Assembly (NCBI RefSeq): GCF_025128055.1
Contig: NZ_JAHLYS010000040.1
Span: forward strand, 44,043 to 108,042
DNA: 64,000 nt
Direction of reading: 5' to 3'
Origin: Synechococcus sp. CS-1329
Lineage (GTDB): Bacteria; Cyanobacteriota; Cyanobacteriia; PCC-6307; Cyanobiaceae
The position numbers and the translations under genes were made by a program. This document shows, piece after piece, positions 20,099 through 30,515 of the stretch. Below the pieces are notes generated by a model. That model saw nothing but the letters and a program-made list of their open reading frames with translations. It was not told where the DNA came from and did not search any database. Numbering within the stretch: position 1 is the first letter of the stretch; each line of letters begins with the position of its first letter.

Positions 20099-20215
20099 AT
20101 GACTGGAGAATTCGCTGCCGCCTGGCTGCCCTCGTTGTTGGTCCCCATGGTGGGGATTCTCGGCCCTGCCGTGGCCATGGCCCTGCTGTTCAACGTGATC
20201 GAAGCGCGCGACTGA
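20099..20215 (+). CDS. psaI: Photosystem I subunit VIII
   Basis: The 38-residue product begins [20 protein letters not shown] and continues as a single membrane helix ending FNVIEARD. This matches cyanobacterial PsaI, which binds PsaL and supports photosystem I trimers. The ATG at 20099 is preferred over an in-frame upstream ATG at 20021 because the mature protein has no presequence. psaL follows 47 bases downstream, the usual pairing. Confidence 0.92.
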   Translation: MTGEFAAAWLPSLLVPMVGILGPAVAMALLFNVIEARD

Positions 20216-20262
20216 GCGCCTCGCCCGTTCTTCTGCCCTTCGTTCCCACCACGAGCCCGCCC

Positions 20263-20760
20263 ATGACCGTGACCGTGCATCCCGTGGCCGACCCCACCGT
20301 CGGCAATCTCGCCACCCCCATTAACACCAGCTACTTCACCAAAGCGTTCCTGAACGCTTTGCCCGCTTATCGCCCGGCGCTGTCCCCCAACCGCCGCGGC
20401 CTGGAAGTGGGAATGGCCCACGGGTTCTTCCTCTACGGACCCTTCGCCCTCACCGGCCCCCTGCGGCACACGGAGTACGCCACCACCGCTGGACTGCTGG
20501 CCACCATCGGCCTGGTGACGATCCTGACGATCTGCCTGTCGATCTACGGCACCGCCGGCACCGGCCCCAACGTGCAGCCCCCCGACGCAACGATCGACAA
20601 TCCCCCCGCTGATCTATTCACAAAGGCCGGCTGGGCTGAATTCGCCAGCGGTTTCTGGCTGGGTGGCTGCGGTGGAGCCGCCTTCGCCTGGTTCCTGGCC
20701 AGCACGGCTCTGGTTTCCCCCCTGGTCGACCTCATCGGCGGCGGCTGGAGCGGCGGCTGA
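20263..20760 (+). CDS. psaL: Photosystem I reaction centre subunit XI
   Basis: PsaL is the trimerisation subunit of cyanobacterial photosystem I. The ATG at 20263 gives 165 residues: a hydrophilic N-terminus ([19 protein letters not shown]), [18 protein letters not shown], and two further hydrophobic segments ending in [13 protein letters not shown] strong terminator lies 75 bases after the stop. Confidence 0.97.
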   Translation: MTVTVHPVADPTVGNLATPINTSYFTKAFLNALPAYRPALSPNRRGLEVGMAHGFFLYGPFALTGPLRHTEYATTAGLLATIGLVTILTICLSIYGTAGTGPNVQPPDATIDNPPADLFTKAGWAEFASGFWLGGCGGAAFAWFLASTALVSPLVDLIGGGWSGG

Positions 20761-20834
20761 GCCGCAGCCCATAACGGTCTGAATCTCACAACCCGCCAGG
20801 CACACCCTAGGCACACCCTCCGGGTTGTCCCAGG

Positions 20835-20856
20835 CCCCGCTTCGGCGGGGTTTTTT
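20835..20856 (+). terminator. Intrinsic terminator after psaI-psaL
   Basis: A 6-bp GC stem (CCCCGC, loop TTCG, GCGGGG) followed by six T is a textbook intrinsic terminator. It ends the psaI-psaL transcript before the RND transporter gene. Confidence 0.9.
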
Positions 20857-20928
20857 CATGGTCAGAGGTCCGCGCAGGCCTGAGCGCAGAACCCAGGGGC
20901 AGGGGCAGGGCAGGCAGACTCCCCGGAC

Positions 20929-23900
20929 ATGCCACGAGCAGACGTTTCGATGTCGGTCTCTGATCCCTTCCTGCGCCGACCGGTGCTCACCCTGGTGGTG
21001 AGCGTGCTGATCGTGATGGCCGGCCTGCTCAGCCTGCCGGGACTGCAGGTGGAGAGCCTGCCTCCGATCGCTCCGGTGCGGGTGAACGTGCGCGCCAGCT
21101 ATCCCGGAGGCGGGGCCCTGGCCGTGGAGCAGGGGGTGACCACTCCGCTGGAGCGACAGCTGAACGGGCTGGAGCGACTGGAGAGCATCCGCTCCACCAG
21201 TTCCGCCAACGGCAGCTCGATCACCCTCACCTTCGAGGGGGGCAATCCCGAGCTCAACCAGATCAATGCCCAGAACGAAGCCGTTCTGGTGAACCGGCGG
21301 CTGCCGCCCGAAGTGGCCCGGCTGGGCGTGCAGGTGCGCCGCAGCTCCGATGACCTGCTGATGGTGATCAGCTTCAGCACCCCGAAGGGGATGTACAGCG
21401 ATGCCTTCCTCAGCGGCTGGCTGGATCAGCGCCTCAGGGATGAGTTGCAGCGGGTGCCGGGGGTGGGCAACGTGGCCGTCGCCGGCGGCAGTGAACTGGC
21501 GTTTCGGATCTGGCTGGATCCGGTGGCCCTGGAGCAGCGCAACCTCACCATCAGCGATGTCGAAGACGCGCTGGAGGAGCAGAACGTCCTCGCCGCCCTG
21601 GGTCAGGTGGGCGCTGCCCCCAGCCCGGCGGATCAGGAGATCACCCTGCCCCTGGAGATGGAGGGACGGCTGCGCAGCGCCGGAGAACTGGAGGGCCTGG
21701 TGGTGAGCCGGGCCAGCAATGGCGGAGTGGTGCAGCTCAAGGATGTGGGGCGGGTGGTGCTCGATGAGGAGAGCTTCGAGAGCACTGCCATGAACCTGGC
21801 CGGCCAGCCCACCCTGGCGGTGCTGATCTTCCAGCGCGACGGCAGCAATGCCCTGGAGGTGAGCAAAGCCGTGAACGCCGCGCTGAGCCAGCTGGAGCCC
21901 GACTTCCCCCTGGGGGTAGAGCTGCAGCGCATCGTCGATGTGGCCGACAGTGTGCGCGAGAGCATCGATCTCACCTGGAGCAGCCTGCGCGACGCGGTGT
22001 TGCTGGTGTTGCTGGTGCTGGTGCTGGCGCTGGGCAACAGCCGCCTGGCGGCCATCACCGCCGTGGCGGTGCCCGTGGCCCTGGTGGGCAGCTTCACGAT
22101 CCTGCGCCTCACCGACAGCTCGATCAACACCCTCAGCCTGTTCGGCATGGTGCTGGCCACAGGTCTGGTGGTGGATGACGCCATCGTGGTCAGCGAAGAC
22201 ATCGGCCGCCGGCTGGAGCAAGGGGAGCCACCCTGGCGAGCGGCGAAAAACGCCATGCAGGAGCTGGGCAGTGCCGTGATCGCCACCTCCCTGGTGTTGG
22301 TGGTGGTGTTCCTGCCGGTGCTGGCCATGCCCGGCAGCGTGGGCCGGCTCTATCAGCCGATCGCCATCACGATCAGCGCCACGATCCTCTTCTCCACCAT
22401 CAATGCCCTCACCTTCACACCGGTGGCTTCCAGCTGGCTGCTGCAACACGGCTGGACGGAACCACGCTGGCTGCGCCGGCTGCTGGATCGCCCCCAGCGC
22501 TGGATCCATCAACTCGGCGAGCAGTACGGCCGGGCCCTGGACCGCAGTTTCCGCTGGCGGCGGCGGATCCTGGTGGGATTGCTGGGTGGCCTGATCCTGG
22601 CGGGCTGGGGCCTGGGGCAGCTGCCCACAGCTTTCATCCCCCAGGAAGACGACAGCCAGATCCGCGGCGTGGTGATACTGCCTGGCGGGGCCTCGATCCA
22701 GCGCACCGAAGCGGTGATGGAGCAGGTGCGGCAGTTGGTGACCAGCGAACCGCTGGTGCGGGTGGGCAACTTCTACTCAGGGCGCTCCTTCGGCGACAGC
22801 GCCCCGAACCGAGGCATCTTTTTCCTGCGCCTGCAACCGCTGAAGGAGCGGGGATCCCGGCCGGAGAACAGCAGCGAGGCGGTGGCTGAGCGGCTCTCCC
22901 AGCGCCTGCGCAGCTCCATCAACGAGGCCACGGTGCTGGTGAGCGTGCCGCCGGTGGTGAGGGGATTCAGCAGTGAAGGGGGACTGGAGCTGGAGCTGCT
23001 GGATCTCAGCGGAGGCCGTCTCAGCCTGAGCGACTTCGAGCAGGCCACCGGCGAATTCATCGCCGCCGCCAACGCCACAGGCGACTTCCAGAGGGTGGGC
23101 ACACGCTTCAGTGCCGATTCACCGCAACTGCGCCTGGAACCCGACCGGTTGCGCATGGCTTCGCTCGGGGTGGACCTCGACACGGTGGTGAGCACGATCG
23201 GCGCCAGCATCGGCAGCAGCTACGTCAACGACACCTTCGAAGGTGAGCGGGTCAGGCGGGTGATCGTGCAGCTGGATGGGGCCTACCGGCGTACGGCGGA
23301 GGACGTGCTGGCTCTGGAGGTGCGCAGCCAGGACGGGAATCTGGTGCCCCTGCGTGAGCTGGCCACTCTGCGGCAGGACAGCGGCCCGACGGTGATCAAC
23401 CACAGCCGCCTGGCCCGATCGATCACCGTTCAGGCTCTGCCGAAAGCAGGTCTGAGCACAGGCCAGGCGATCCAGAGACTGGAGGCGGTGAAGCAGGAGC
23501 TGGCCAACCCCGTGATCGCCCTGGAGTGGGTGGGGCTGGCCAAGGAGGAGCGGCAGGCGGGGGGGCGCACCTGGCAGCTGTTCGCCCTGGGAATGGTGGT
23601 GGTGTTTCTGGTGCTGGCTGGTCTCTACGAGAGCTTCCTCGATCCGCTGATCATCCTGATCACGGTGCCCCTGGCCCTGCTGGGCGCCCTGCTGGGCCTG
23701 GCCGGCCGCGGACTCTTCCTCGACATCTATGCCCAGGTGGGCATGCTAGTGCTGGTGAGCCTGGCCGCCAAGAACGGCATCTTGATCGTTGAATTCGCCA
23801 ACCAGCGGCTCAAGGAAGGCCTGGGTCTGCGCGAGGCGGTGGAAGAAGCGGCGGTCAGCCGCCTGCGCCCGATTCTGCTCACCGCTCTCTCGTCGCTGGC

Positions 23901-24084
23901 CGGATTCCTGCCCCTGCTGCTGGCCACCGGAGCTGGAGCCGCCAGCCGGATCAGCATCGGCACGGTGGTCTTCTACGGGCTGCTGGTCTCCACCGGCCTG
24001 ACCCTGTTCGTGGTGCCGGTGGTGTACCTGGAGGTGAAGCTGTTGGAGGGCCGTCGCTGGTGGCCAGGGAACAAGAGCGCATAA
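20929..24084 (+). CDS. RND-family efflux transporter (AcrB-like)
   Basis: The 1051-residue protein is a complete hydrophobe/amphiphile efflux RND pump: 12 expected membrane segments, with TM1 at LTLVVSVLIVMAGLL and two large periplasmic domains. The proton-relay acidic pair is in GLVVDDAIVVSEDI (TM4) and the TM10 lysine in LAAKNGILIVEFANQ. No adaptor or outer-membrane partner lies next to it, so substrates are unknown. A second start, ATG at 20950 (MSVSDPFLRRP), is equally likely. The stop codon overlaps the psaAB terminator. Confidence 0.92.
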   Translation: MPRADVSMSVSDPFLRRPVLTLVVSVLIVMAGLLSLPGLQVESLPPIAPVRVNVRASYPGGGALAVEQGVTTPLERQLNGLERLESIRSTSSANGSSITLTFEGGNPELNQINAQNEAVLVNRRLPPEVARLGVQVRRSSDDLLMVISFSTPKGMYSDAFLSGWLDQRLRDELQRVPGVGNVAVAGGSELAFRIWLDPVALEQRNLTISDVEDALEEQNVLAALGQVGAAPSPADQEITLPLEMEGRLRSAGELEGLVVSRASNGGVVQLKDVGRVVLDEESFESTAMNLAGQPTLAVLIFQRDGSNALEVSKAVNAALSQLEPDFPLGVELQRIVDVADSVRESIDLTWSSLRDAVLLVLLVLVLALGNSRLAAITAVAVPVALVGSFTILRLTDSSINTLSLFGMVLATGLVVDDAIVVSEDIGRRLEQGEPPWRAAKNAMQELGSAVIATSLVLVVVFLPVLAMPGSVGRLYQPIAITISATILFSTINALTFTPVASSWLLQHGWTEPRWLRRLLDRPQRWIHQLGEQYGRALDRSFRWRRRILVGLLGGLILAGWGLGQLPTAFIPQEDDSQIRGVVILPGGASIQRTEAVMEQVRQLVTSEPLVRVGNFYSGRSFGDSAPNRGIFFLRLQPLKERGSRPENSSEAVAERLSQRLRSSINEATVLVSVPPVVRGFSSEGGLELELLDLSGGRLSLSDFEQATGEFIAAANATGDFQRVGTRFSADSPQLRLEPDRLRMASLGVDLDTVVSTIGASIGSSYVNDTFEGERVRRVIVQLDGAYRRTAEDVLALEVRSQDGNLVPLRELATLRQDSGPTVINHSRLARSITVQALPKAGLSTGQAIQRLEAVKQELANPVIALEWVGLAKEERQAGGRTWQLFALGMVVVFLVLAGLYESFLDPLIILITVPLALLGALLGLAGRGLFLDIYAQVGMLVLVSLAAKNGILIVEFANQRLKEGLGLREAVEEAAVSRLRPILLTALSSLAGFLPLLLATGAGAASRISIGTVVFYGLLVSTGLTLFVVPVVYLEVKLLEGRRWWPGNKSA

Positions 24085-24110
24085 AAAAACCCCCGGAGAA
24101 TCTCCGGGGG
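24083..24110 (-). terminator. Intrinsic terminator of the psaAB operon
   Basis: Read on the minus strand, CCCCCGGAG, a 3-base loop and CTCCGGGGG are followed by seven T. It lies 46 bases past the psaB stop. The plus-strand side has no T-tract, so it mainly serves psaB; the T-run complement overlaps the stop codon of the convergent RND gene. Confidence 0.9.
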
Positions 24111-24155
24111 TGAGTTGTTAGAGGTGCGTCCCTCGGGATGGCTGATCCTCAGGGA

Positions 24156-26378
24156 TCAGCCGAACTTGCCTGATGTGGAAGCGATCAGGAAGGCTCCGTA
24201 GGTGAGGATGTAGCCCACTGTGAAGTGAGCCAGACCAACCACGCGGGCCTGGACGATCGAGAGAGCCACGGGCTTGTCGCGCCAGCCAACCAGGTTGGCG
24301 AGCGGGGTGCGCTGGTGAGCCCAGACGATGGTTTCAATCAGCTCCTGCCAGTAACCGCGCCAGGAGATGAGGAACATGAAACCGGTGGCCCACACCAGGT
24401 GACCGAACAGGAACATCCAGGCCCAGACGGCCAGGTTGTTCGAGCCGAACGGATTGTAGCCGTTGATCAACTGGGAGCTGTTCAGCCAGAGGTAGTCGCG
24501 GAACCAGCCCATCAGATAGGTGCTGGATTCGTTGAACTGAGCCACGTTGCCCTGCCAGATGGCGAGGTGCTTCCAGTGCCAGTAGAAGGTGACCCAGCCG
24601 ACGGTGTTCAGAGCCCAGAAGACCGACAGGTAGAAGGCGTCCCAGGCTGAGATGTCGCAGGTGCCGCCACGGCCGGGGCCGTCGCAGGGGAAGGAATAGC
24701 CGAAGTCCTTTTTGTCGGGCATCAGCTTGGAACCCCGGGCATCCAGGGCACCCTTCACCAGGATCAAGGTGGTGGTGTGCAGTCCAAGCGCGATGGCGTG
24801 GTGAACAAGGAAGTCACCAGGGCCGATCTGCAGGAACAGCGAGTTGGTGCCTGAGTTGAGACTCTCCAGCCAACCGGGAAGCCAGACGGCTCCGGAGTTG
24901 GGCCAGGCGGTGGAAGCGATGCTCTCGGAATTGGAGAGCAGGACGTCCATGCCGTAAAGGGCTTTCCCGGAGGAAGCCTGCACGAACTGAGCGAACACCG
25001 GCTCCACCAGGATCTGCTTCTCGGGGGTACCGAAGGCGACCACCACGTCGTTGTGGACGTAGAGACCCAGGGTGTGGAATCCGAGGAACAGGGAGACCCA
25101 GCTCAGGTGACTGATGATCGCTTCTTTGTGCTCCAGCATCCGAGCAAGGACGTTGTCCTTGTTGGCCTCGGGGTCGTAGTCACGGATGAAGAAGATCGCA
25201 CCGTGGGCGAAGGCACCGCACATCAGGAAGATGGCGATGTACTGGTGGTGGGTGTACAGAGCAGCCTGCGTTGTGTAGTCCTTAGCGATGAACGCATAGG
25301 ACGGCAGTGCATACATGTGCTGCGCCACCAAGCTCGTGATCACACCCAGCGAAGCCAGGGCCAGACCGAGCTGGAAGTGAAGCGAGTTGTTGATGGTGTC
25401 GTACAGACCCTTGTGGCCGGCACCGAGGTCGCCAGGAGTTCCCTTGGGGGGATTGTGGGCCTCGAGAATTTCACGGATCGAGTGACCGATCCCGAAATTG
25501 GTGCGGTACATGTGGCCGGCAATCACGAAGATGCAGCCAATCGCCAGGTGGTGGTGGGCGATGTCCGTGAGCCACAGGGCCTCGGTCTGGGGCTGGAAAC
25601 CACCCAGGAAGGTGAGGATCGCAGTGCCGGAGCCTTCTGAAGTGCCGAACACCTGATTGAGGGTGTCGGGATTCTGGGCGTAAACGCCCCAGTTACCGGT
25701 GAAGAACGGAGCCAGACCGGCGGGGTGAGGCAGGACGTTCAGGAAGTTGTCCCAACCAACGTGCTGTCCGCGGGATTCAGGAATCGCCACGTGAACCAGG
25801 TGACCGGTCCAGGCGATGGAGCTGAAGCCGAAGAGAACGGCGAGGTGGTGGTTGAGGCGGGATTCAGCGTTCTTGAACCAGGCCAGGGAAGGCAGGAACT
25901 TGGGCTGAAGGTGGAGCCAACCAGCGAACAGCGCCCAGGCCGACAGGATCATCATGAAGATGGAACCCTGATACAGCTCGACGTTGGTCGTCATGCCGAT
26001 GGTGTACCACCAGTGGTACAGACCGGAATACGCAATGTTGACCGGGGAGGTGGCTCCCGCCTGGGTGAAGGCGGTGATGGCCCCCTGGCCGAAGTGCGGA
26101 TCCCAGATCGCGTGAGCGATAGGGCGGACGTGCAGTGGATCGGCGACCCACTGTTCGAAGTTGCCCTGCCAGGCGATATGGAACAGGTTGCCCGAAACCC
26201 AGAGGCCGATGATCGCCAGGTGACCGAAATGGGTGGAGAAGAGCTTTTGGTAAAGCTTCTCCTCCGTCATTCCGTCATGGCTCTCGAAGTCGTGAGCCGT
26301 GGCGATGCCGTACCAAATACGGCGGGTTGTCGGGTCCTGTGCCAGACCCTGGCTGAACGAAGGAAATTTCGTTGCCAT
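24156..26378 (-). CDS. psaB: Photosystem I P700 apoprotein A2
   Basis: PsaB pairs with PsaA to bind P700, the electron-transfer chlorophylls, phylloquinone and the F-X iron-sulfur cluster. The 740-residue protein starts [20 protein letters not shown] and contains the F-X ligand loop [18 protein letters not shown] with two cysteines, plus many His residues for chlorophyll. Eleven membrane helices are expected. It lies 21 bases downstream of psaA, forming the standard operon. Confidence 0.99.
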   Translation of the reverse strand: MATKFPSFSQGLAQDPTTRRIWYGIATAHDFESHDGMTEEKLYQKLFSTHFGHLAIIGLWVSGNLFHIAWQGNFEQWVADPLHVRPIAHAIWDPHFGQGAITAFTQAGATSPVNIAYSGLYHWWYTIGMTTNVELYQGSIFMMILSAWALFAGWLHLQPKFLPSLAWFKNAESRLNHHLAVLFGFSSIAWTGHLVHVAIPESRGQHVGWDNFLNVLPHPAGLAPFFTGNWGVYAQNPDTLNQVFGTSEGSGTAILTFLGGFQPQTEALWLTDIAHHHLAIGCIFVIAGHMYRTNFGIGHSIREILEAHNPPKGTPGDLGAGHKGLYDTINNSLHFQLGLALASLGVITSLVAQHMYALPSYAFIAKDYTTQAALYTHHQYIAIFLMCGAFAHGAIFFIRDYDPEANKDNVLARMLEHKEAIISHLSWVSLFLGFHTLGLYVHNDVVVAFGTPEKQILVEPVFAQFVQASSGKALYGMDVLLSNSESIASTAWPNSGAVWLPGWLESLNSGTNSLFLQIGPGDFLVHHAIALGLHTTTLILVKGALDARGSKLMPDKKDFGYSFPCDGPGRGGTCDISAWDAFYLSVFWALNTVGWVTFYWHWKHLAIWQGNVAQFNESSTYLMGWFRDYLWLNSSQLINGYNPFGSNNLAVWAWMFLFGHLVWATGFMFLISWRGYWQELIETIVWAHQRTPLANLVGWRDKPVALSIVQARVVGLAHFTVGYILTYGAFLIASTSGKFG

Positions 26379-26399
26379 TGGGAAAGGTCAGGTGTGAGG

Positions 26400-28703
26400 T
26401 CAGCCGACCGCGATGAGTCGGGACAGGAAGAAGGCCCAGGTGGTAGCGATACCTCCCAGGAGATAGTGGGCAACGCCTACGGCACGGCCCTGGGTGATGC
26501 TCAGCGCACGGGGCTGGATGGCGGGTGCCACCTTCAGCTTGTTGTGAGCCCAGACGATGGACTCAATCAGCTCCTGCCAGTAGCCGCGGCCACTGAAGAG
26601 GAACATCAGGCTGAAGGCCCAGACGAAGTGGGCGCCGAGGAACATCAGGCCGTAAGCACTGGAGGACGAGCCGTAGCTGTTGATCACCTGTGCGGCCTGA
26701 GCCCAGAGGAAATCACGCAGCCAGCCATTGATGGTGATGGCGCTCTGCGCGAAGTTCCCGTTCGTGATGTGCTGGACGCTGCCGTCCGCATTCACGGTGC
26801 CCCAGACATCGCTCTGCATCTTCCAACTGAAGTGGAAGATCACAATAGAGATGGAGTTGTACATCCAGAAGAGGCCGAGGAACACGTGGTCCCAAGCCGA
26901 AACCTGGCAGGTACCGCCACGGCCGGGGCCGTCGCAGGGGAAGCGGAAGCCCAGGTTGGCCTTGTCGGGAACAAGCCTGGAGCTGCGGCTGTAAAGCACG
27001 CCCTTCAGCAGGATCAGCACGGTGACGTGGATCGTGAAGGCGTGAATGTGGTGGACCATGAAGTCGGCCGTTCCCAGGGGGATCGGACCGGCAGCCACCT
27101 TGCCGCCAACGGCGACGACGGCACCGTTGAACACTTCACTGACACCGGCCAGCGCATTGGGTGCGGTGGAACCGGCGGCGGCGGCGTGCAGACCTTGAAT
27201 CCATTGAGCGAAGACAGGCTGTAGCCGAATGGAGGTGTCACTGAACATGTCCTGGGGACGACCCAGGGCACGCATGGTGTCGTTGTGGATATAGAGGCCG
27301 AAGCTGTGGAATCCCAGGAAGATGCACACCCAGTTGAGGTGGCTGATCAGGGCATCCCGAGCCTTGAGCACCCGATCCAGCACGTTGTCCACATGCAGGG
27401 CGGGGTCGTAATCGCGGATGAGTGCGATGGCCGCGTGGGCACCGGCTCCAACGATGATGAAGCCGCCGATCCACATGTGGTGGGTGAAGAGCGACACTTG
27501 CGTTGGATAGTCGATCCCGATGTACGGGTAGGGCGGCATCGCATACATGTGATGCGCCACGATGATGCTCAGCGAACCGAGCAGGGCCAGGTTCACGGCC
27601 AACTGGGCATGCCAGGAGGTGGTCATGAACTCAAACAGGCCATCGTGACCCTTCGGAGCCGGGAACAGCAGGGGATCACCCTTCTGGCCTTCCAGGATCT
27701 CCTTGATGCTGTGACCGATACCCCAGTTGGTGCGGTATTGGTGGCCAGCAACGATGAACAGCACCGCGATCGCCAGGTGGTGATGGGCGATGTCAGTCAT
27801 CCAGAGGCTGCCGGTGACAGGATTCAGCCCACCTTTGAAGGTGAGGAAATCGCTGTAGGCGGCCCAGTTGCCAGTGAAGAAAGCAGAGAGACCCGCGCCG
27901 AAACCTGGGTACAGCTGGGTCAGAAGATCCAGGTTCAGGAATTCGTGAGGGAGGGGGATGTCCGCCACCGAAGCGATGGTCTTGCCGTCGAGCACCAGCG
28001 GCTGGCCGGCGTCGATGGCATCCATCAACTGAGTGGTGGGCAGGGACACATGCAGCAGGTGCCCGGTCCAGGACAGGGAGCCCAGGCCCAGCAGACCAGC
28101 CAGGTGGTGGTTGAGCATGGACTCAACGTTCTGGAACCACTCGAGCTTGGGGGCTGCCTTGTGATAATGGAAGACGCCTGCATTCAGCATCAGGCCAGCC
28201 ATCACTAGGGCACCGATGGCGGTGCAGAGCAGCTGGAACTCGTTGGTGATACCCCAGGCTCTCCACACATGGAAGAGGCCTGAAGTGATCTGGATGCCGT
28301 GGAAGCCGGCGCCCACATCGGCGTTGAGAATTTCCTGGCCGAAAATGGGCCAGACCACCTGAGCACTGGGTTTGACGTGCAGGGGGTCGGCCAGCCAGCC
28401 GGTGTAGTTGGAGAAGCGGGCACCGTGGTAGAAGGCGCCGCTCAGCCAGATGAAAATGACGGCCAGATGGCCGAAGTGAGCGCTGAAGATCTTCCGGGAG
28501 ACCTCTTCAAGATCGCTCGTGTGGCTGTCGAAATCGTGAGCGTTGGCGTGGAGGTTCCAAACCCAGGTGGTGGTTTTGGGACCTTTGGCGAGGGTGCGAT
28601 CGAAGTGTCCGGGCTTGCCGAACAGCTCGAAGGTGGCCGGGTTGTTCACCCGGTCGACCTGGGCCTTCGCCGTTTTCCCACGCTCTGGTGGGCTGATGGT
28701 CAT
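26400..28703 (-). CDS. psaA: Photosystem I P700 apoprotein A1
   Basis: PsaA is the other core subunit of photosystem I. The 767-residue protein starts [20 protein letters not shown] and has the F-X ligand loop [18 protein letters not shown]. Length and motif order are normal for cyanobacteria. It is the first gene of psaAB; the upstream 459 bases (28704-29162) carry no gene and presumably hold the light-regulated promoter. Confidence 0.99.
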   Translation of the reverse strand: MTISPPERGKTAKAQVDRVNNPATFELFGKPGHFDRTLAKGPKTTTWVWNLHANAHDFDSHTSDLEEVSRKIFSAHFGHLAVIFIWLSGAFYHGARFSNYTGWLADPLHVKPSAQVVWPIFGQEILNADVGAGFHGIQITSGLFHVWRAWGITNEFQLLCTAIGALVMAGLMLNAGVFHYHKAAPKLEWFQNVESMLNHHLAGLLGLGSLSWTGHLLHVSLPTTQLMDAIDAGQPLVLDGKTIASVADIPLPHEFLNLDLLTQLYPGFGAGLSAFFTGNWAAYSDFLTFKGGLNPVTGSLWMTDIAHHHLAIAVLFIVAGHQYRTNWGIGHSIKEILEGQKGDPLLFPAPKGHDGLFEFMTTSWHAQLAVNLALLGSLSIIVAHHMYAMPPYPYIGIDYPTQVSLFTHHMWIGGFIIVGAGAHAAIALIRDYDPALHVDNVLDRVLKARDALISHLNWVCIFLGFHSFGLYIHNDTMRALGRPQDMFSDTSIRLQPVFAQWIQGLHAAAAGSTAPNALAGVSEVFNGAVVAVGGKVAAGPIPLGTADFMVHHIHAFTIHVTVLILLKGVLYSRSSRLVPDKANLGFRFPCDGPGRGGTCQVSAWDHVFLGLFWMYNSISIVIFHFSWKMQSDVWGTVNADGSVQHITNGNFAQSAITINGWLRDFLWAQAAQVINSYGSSSSAYGLMFLGAHFVWAFSLMFLFSGRGYWQELIESIVWAHNKLKVAPAIQPRALSITQGRAVGVAHYLLGGIATTWAFFLSRLIAVG

Positions 28704-29162
28704 CGAGACGTTCCTCGAGGGACGGAGTCGAGGTGGAGGTCCACCCCTCCGGACCGGGCCAGAAGGCCAGGCCGGTGGGCCTCACGGCTCCGCGGGCAAG
28801 ACCCTTGGAACCATGGGCAACAGTGCGGAGCGGTTCCGGAAAAGACCGAAAGCCACTGCCATCACTGGAGCTGGGGCCCCGATGAGGGGACCGCTGGCGG
28901 AAGTATAAGGGCGAGTTTCAAGCCCTTTGGGGGATAAGTAACAAAGGTTCAATCCGGCGCCACCCCTGTCTGGCACAGGGCTCTGACCACGGCTCTCTAT
29001 CACTCATCAAGGGTGCGATAGTGCGCTTTCTTTATCCAATTCCCGACGGAGTTGGGGATACATTCGGCATCATTGTTTACCGATCCGAGGTCGGCTGGCC
29101 AAACTGTGCCCAGGGTTTCCGGCACCAGGGCCGTGGGCCGACATCGATCAGGAGCGGTGGGC
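28704..29162. other. Gene-free divergent region upstream of psaA
   Basis: This 459-base stretch separates psaA (minus) from the gene at 29163 (plus). It is AT-richer around 28890-29075 than its surroundings. On the minus strand a TATACT at 28902-28907 resembles a -10 element about 200 bases before psaA, but no TTGACA-like box lies 16-18 bases upstream of it. High-light regulatory elements are known in psaAB leaders of other cyanobacteria, but none can be assigned by eye here. Confidence 0.4.
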
Positions 29163-30515
29163 ATGGTGGCAGCGGGGCTTCGGGGCCTGGGGGCGATGCT
29201 CCTCTGCCTGGCCGTACTGCTGAGCGGAGGCTGGAGTCTGCGGCCGAGGCCCCAGGCGCCACCGCTCAGCAGCGGCAGCCCGGCCATGACCGGGAGTCTG
29301 CGCGAGGTGTCCCCACCCAAGGGCAGTCAGGCCCTGCGCCAGCGCCTGGCGGAGCACCAGCCCCGGCTGCGGATTCTGGCCCCGGCCGATGACACCGTGC
29401 TGCCTGTGGCGCCCTGGGCGCTGGAGCTGGCGCTTGATGACTGGCCTCTCACCGATGCAGGCGCTCTCGGTCTTGGCGCCCATCTGGTGGTGCAGCTGGA
29501 TGACCAGGAGCCCCTGCGCCTCGGCCCCGACGCCGCCGGGACGCCAGTCAGTCAGGACAACCGCCTGAGCGTGGCGATGGCTCCCCTCAGCCCTGGCAGC
29601 CACCGCCTCACCATCTACGCGGCCCGACCCTGGGGCGAAGCGGTGAAGGATCCCGGCGCCGCCACGCAACTCCGCCTGCATGGCCTGGCCGCCAATCCCC
29701 TCAGTCAACCCCGCCGGGGCACCCCCCAGCTGGTGAGCAGCACCCCCAGCGATCTGATCCACCACGAGCCCGCGCTGATCGACTGGCTGTTGATCGATGC
29801 TCCCTTGCAGCGCCTGGCCGGGGATGGCTCGCTCTGGCGGCTGCGGGTGACCCTCAATGGCGACAGCTTCCAGGTGGATCGGCAGGAGCCGCTCTGGCTC
29901 ACCGGCCTTCACCCCGGCAGCAACCCCCTGCAACTGGAGCTGCTGGACGGGCTGGGGGAGCCGCTGAATCCGCCCTTCAACAGCCTGGTTCAGAACCTGG
30001 AGATGCGCCCTGAATCCCCTCCTCCCTGGCAAAGGGCCTCCATCTCCGGCGAAGACCTGGAACGCCTGCTGGGTGAGCGGCCGGAGAACCCTGCCGAGGA
30101 GGTGGCAATGGAGACAGAGCCTGATCCAGAGGAGGTCAACTCTGATGTGGAGGAGGAGGAGCCTGTTGTTGAGCGGCGATCCGAACCTGAGGCGAGTCCT
30201 GACCCCGAGGACGCGGAAGACGACAGCTCCTTAGGGCCAGGGGCCACCATGGTCGAGCCGGTGCAGCCCATGAAACCAGCAGAACCGGCCGAGCCGACCG
30301 AGCCGCTGGCCGTGCCCGAGGCCAGCGAATGGCCAGCTTCGGAGGAACCACCGCTGGATGCCATCTCTGTTGAGGCGCCCTCCGATCTGGCCCCGGATCA
30401 GCCCGCCGAGGAGCTGCTGGCCGAGCCCGTGCTGGTGCCTGCAGGCGAGGTGGGTGGGGCCCCTGAAGCGAAGCCATCGGCACTGGAGCGGCTGCGTGCC
30501 AGGTTCGGGGGATGA
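29163..30515 (+). CDS. Conserved secreted or anchored protein with acidic Pro-rich C-terminus
   Basis: The ATG at 29163 gives 450 residues: an N-terminal hydrophobic segment (GAMLLCLAVLLSGGWSL), then a folded region (about residues 45-290) with strand-like repeats such as PRLRILAPADDTVLP and GSHRLTIYAARPWG, then a long acidic Glu/Pro-rich tail (about 300-430) ending LERLRARFGG. I do not recognise a named domain. It overlaps the CbiG-CobJ gene by four bases (ATGA), so the two are probably co-translated. Confidence 0.75.
   Translation: MVAAGLRGLGAMLLCLAVLLSGGWSLRPRPQAPPLSSGSPAMTGSLREVSPPKGSQALRQRLAEHQPRLRILAPADDTVLPVAPWALELALDDWPLTDAGALGLGAHLVVQLDDQEPLRLGPDAAGTPVSQDNRLSVAMAPLSPGSHRLTIYAARPWGEAVKDPGAATQLRLHGLAANPLSQPRRGTPQLVSSTPSDLIHHEPALIDWLLIDAPLQRLAGDGSLWRLRVTLNGDSFQVDRQEPLWLTGLHPGSNPLQLELLDGLGEPLNPPFNSLVQNLEMRPESPPPWQRASISGEDLERLLGERPENPAEEVAMETEPDPEEVNSDVEEEEPVVERRSEPEASPDPEDAEDDSSLGPGATMVEPVQPMKPAEPAEPTEPLAVPEASEWPASEEPPLDAISVEAPSDLAPDQPAEELLAEPVLVPAGEVGGAPEAKPSALERLRARFGG

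Noticed and set aside
20614..22512. A 632-codon open frame on the minus strand opposite psaL and the RND transporter
   Set aside because: It spans two genes and a terminator and is rich in His/Gln, typical of a shadow frame.
25725..27224. A 499-codon open frame on the plus strand opposite psaB/psaA
   Set aside because: It lies wholly antisense to psaB and psaA, whose products are certain; the translation has no recognisable motif. Long antisense frames are common in GC-rich DNA.
28890..28945. A standard sigma-70 promoter for psaA
   Set aside because: A TATACT hexamer exists, but the TTGAAA nearby is only eight bases from it and no -35 box lies at the right spacing, so no promoter is annotated.
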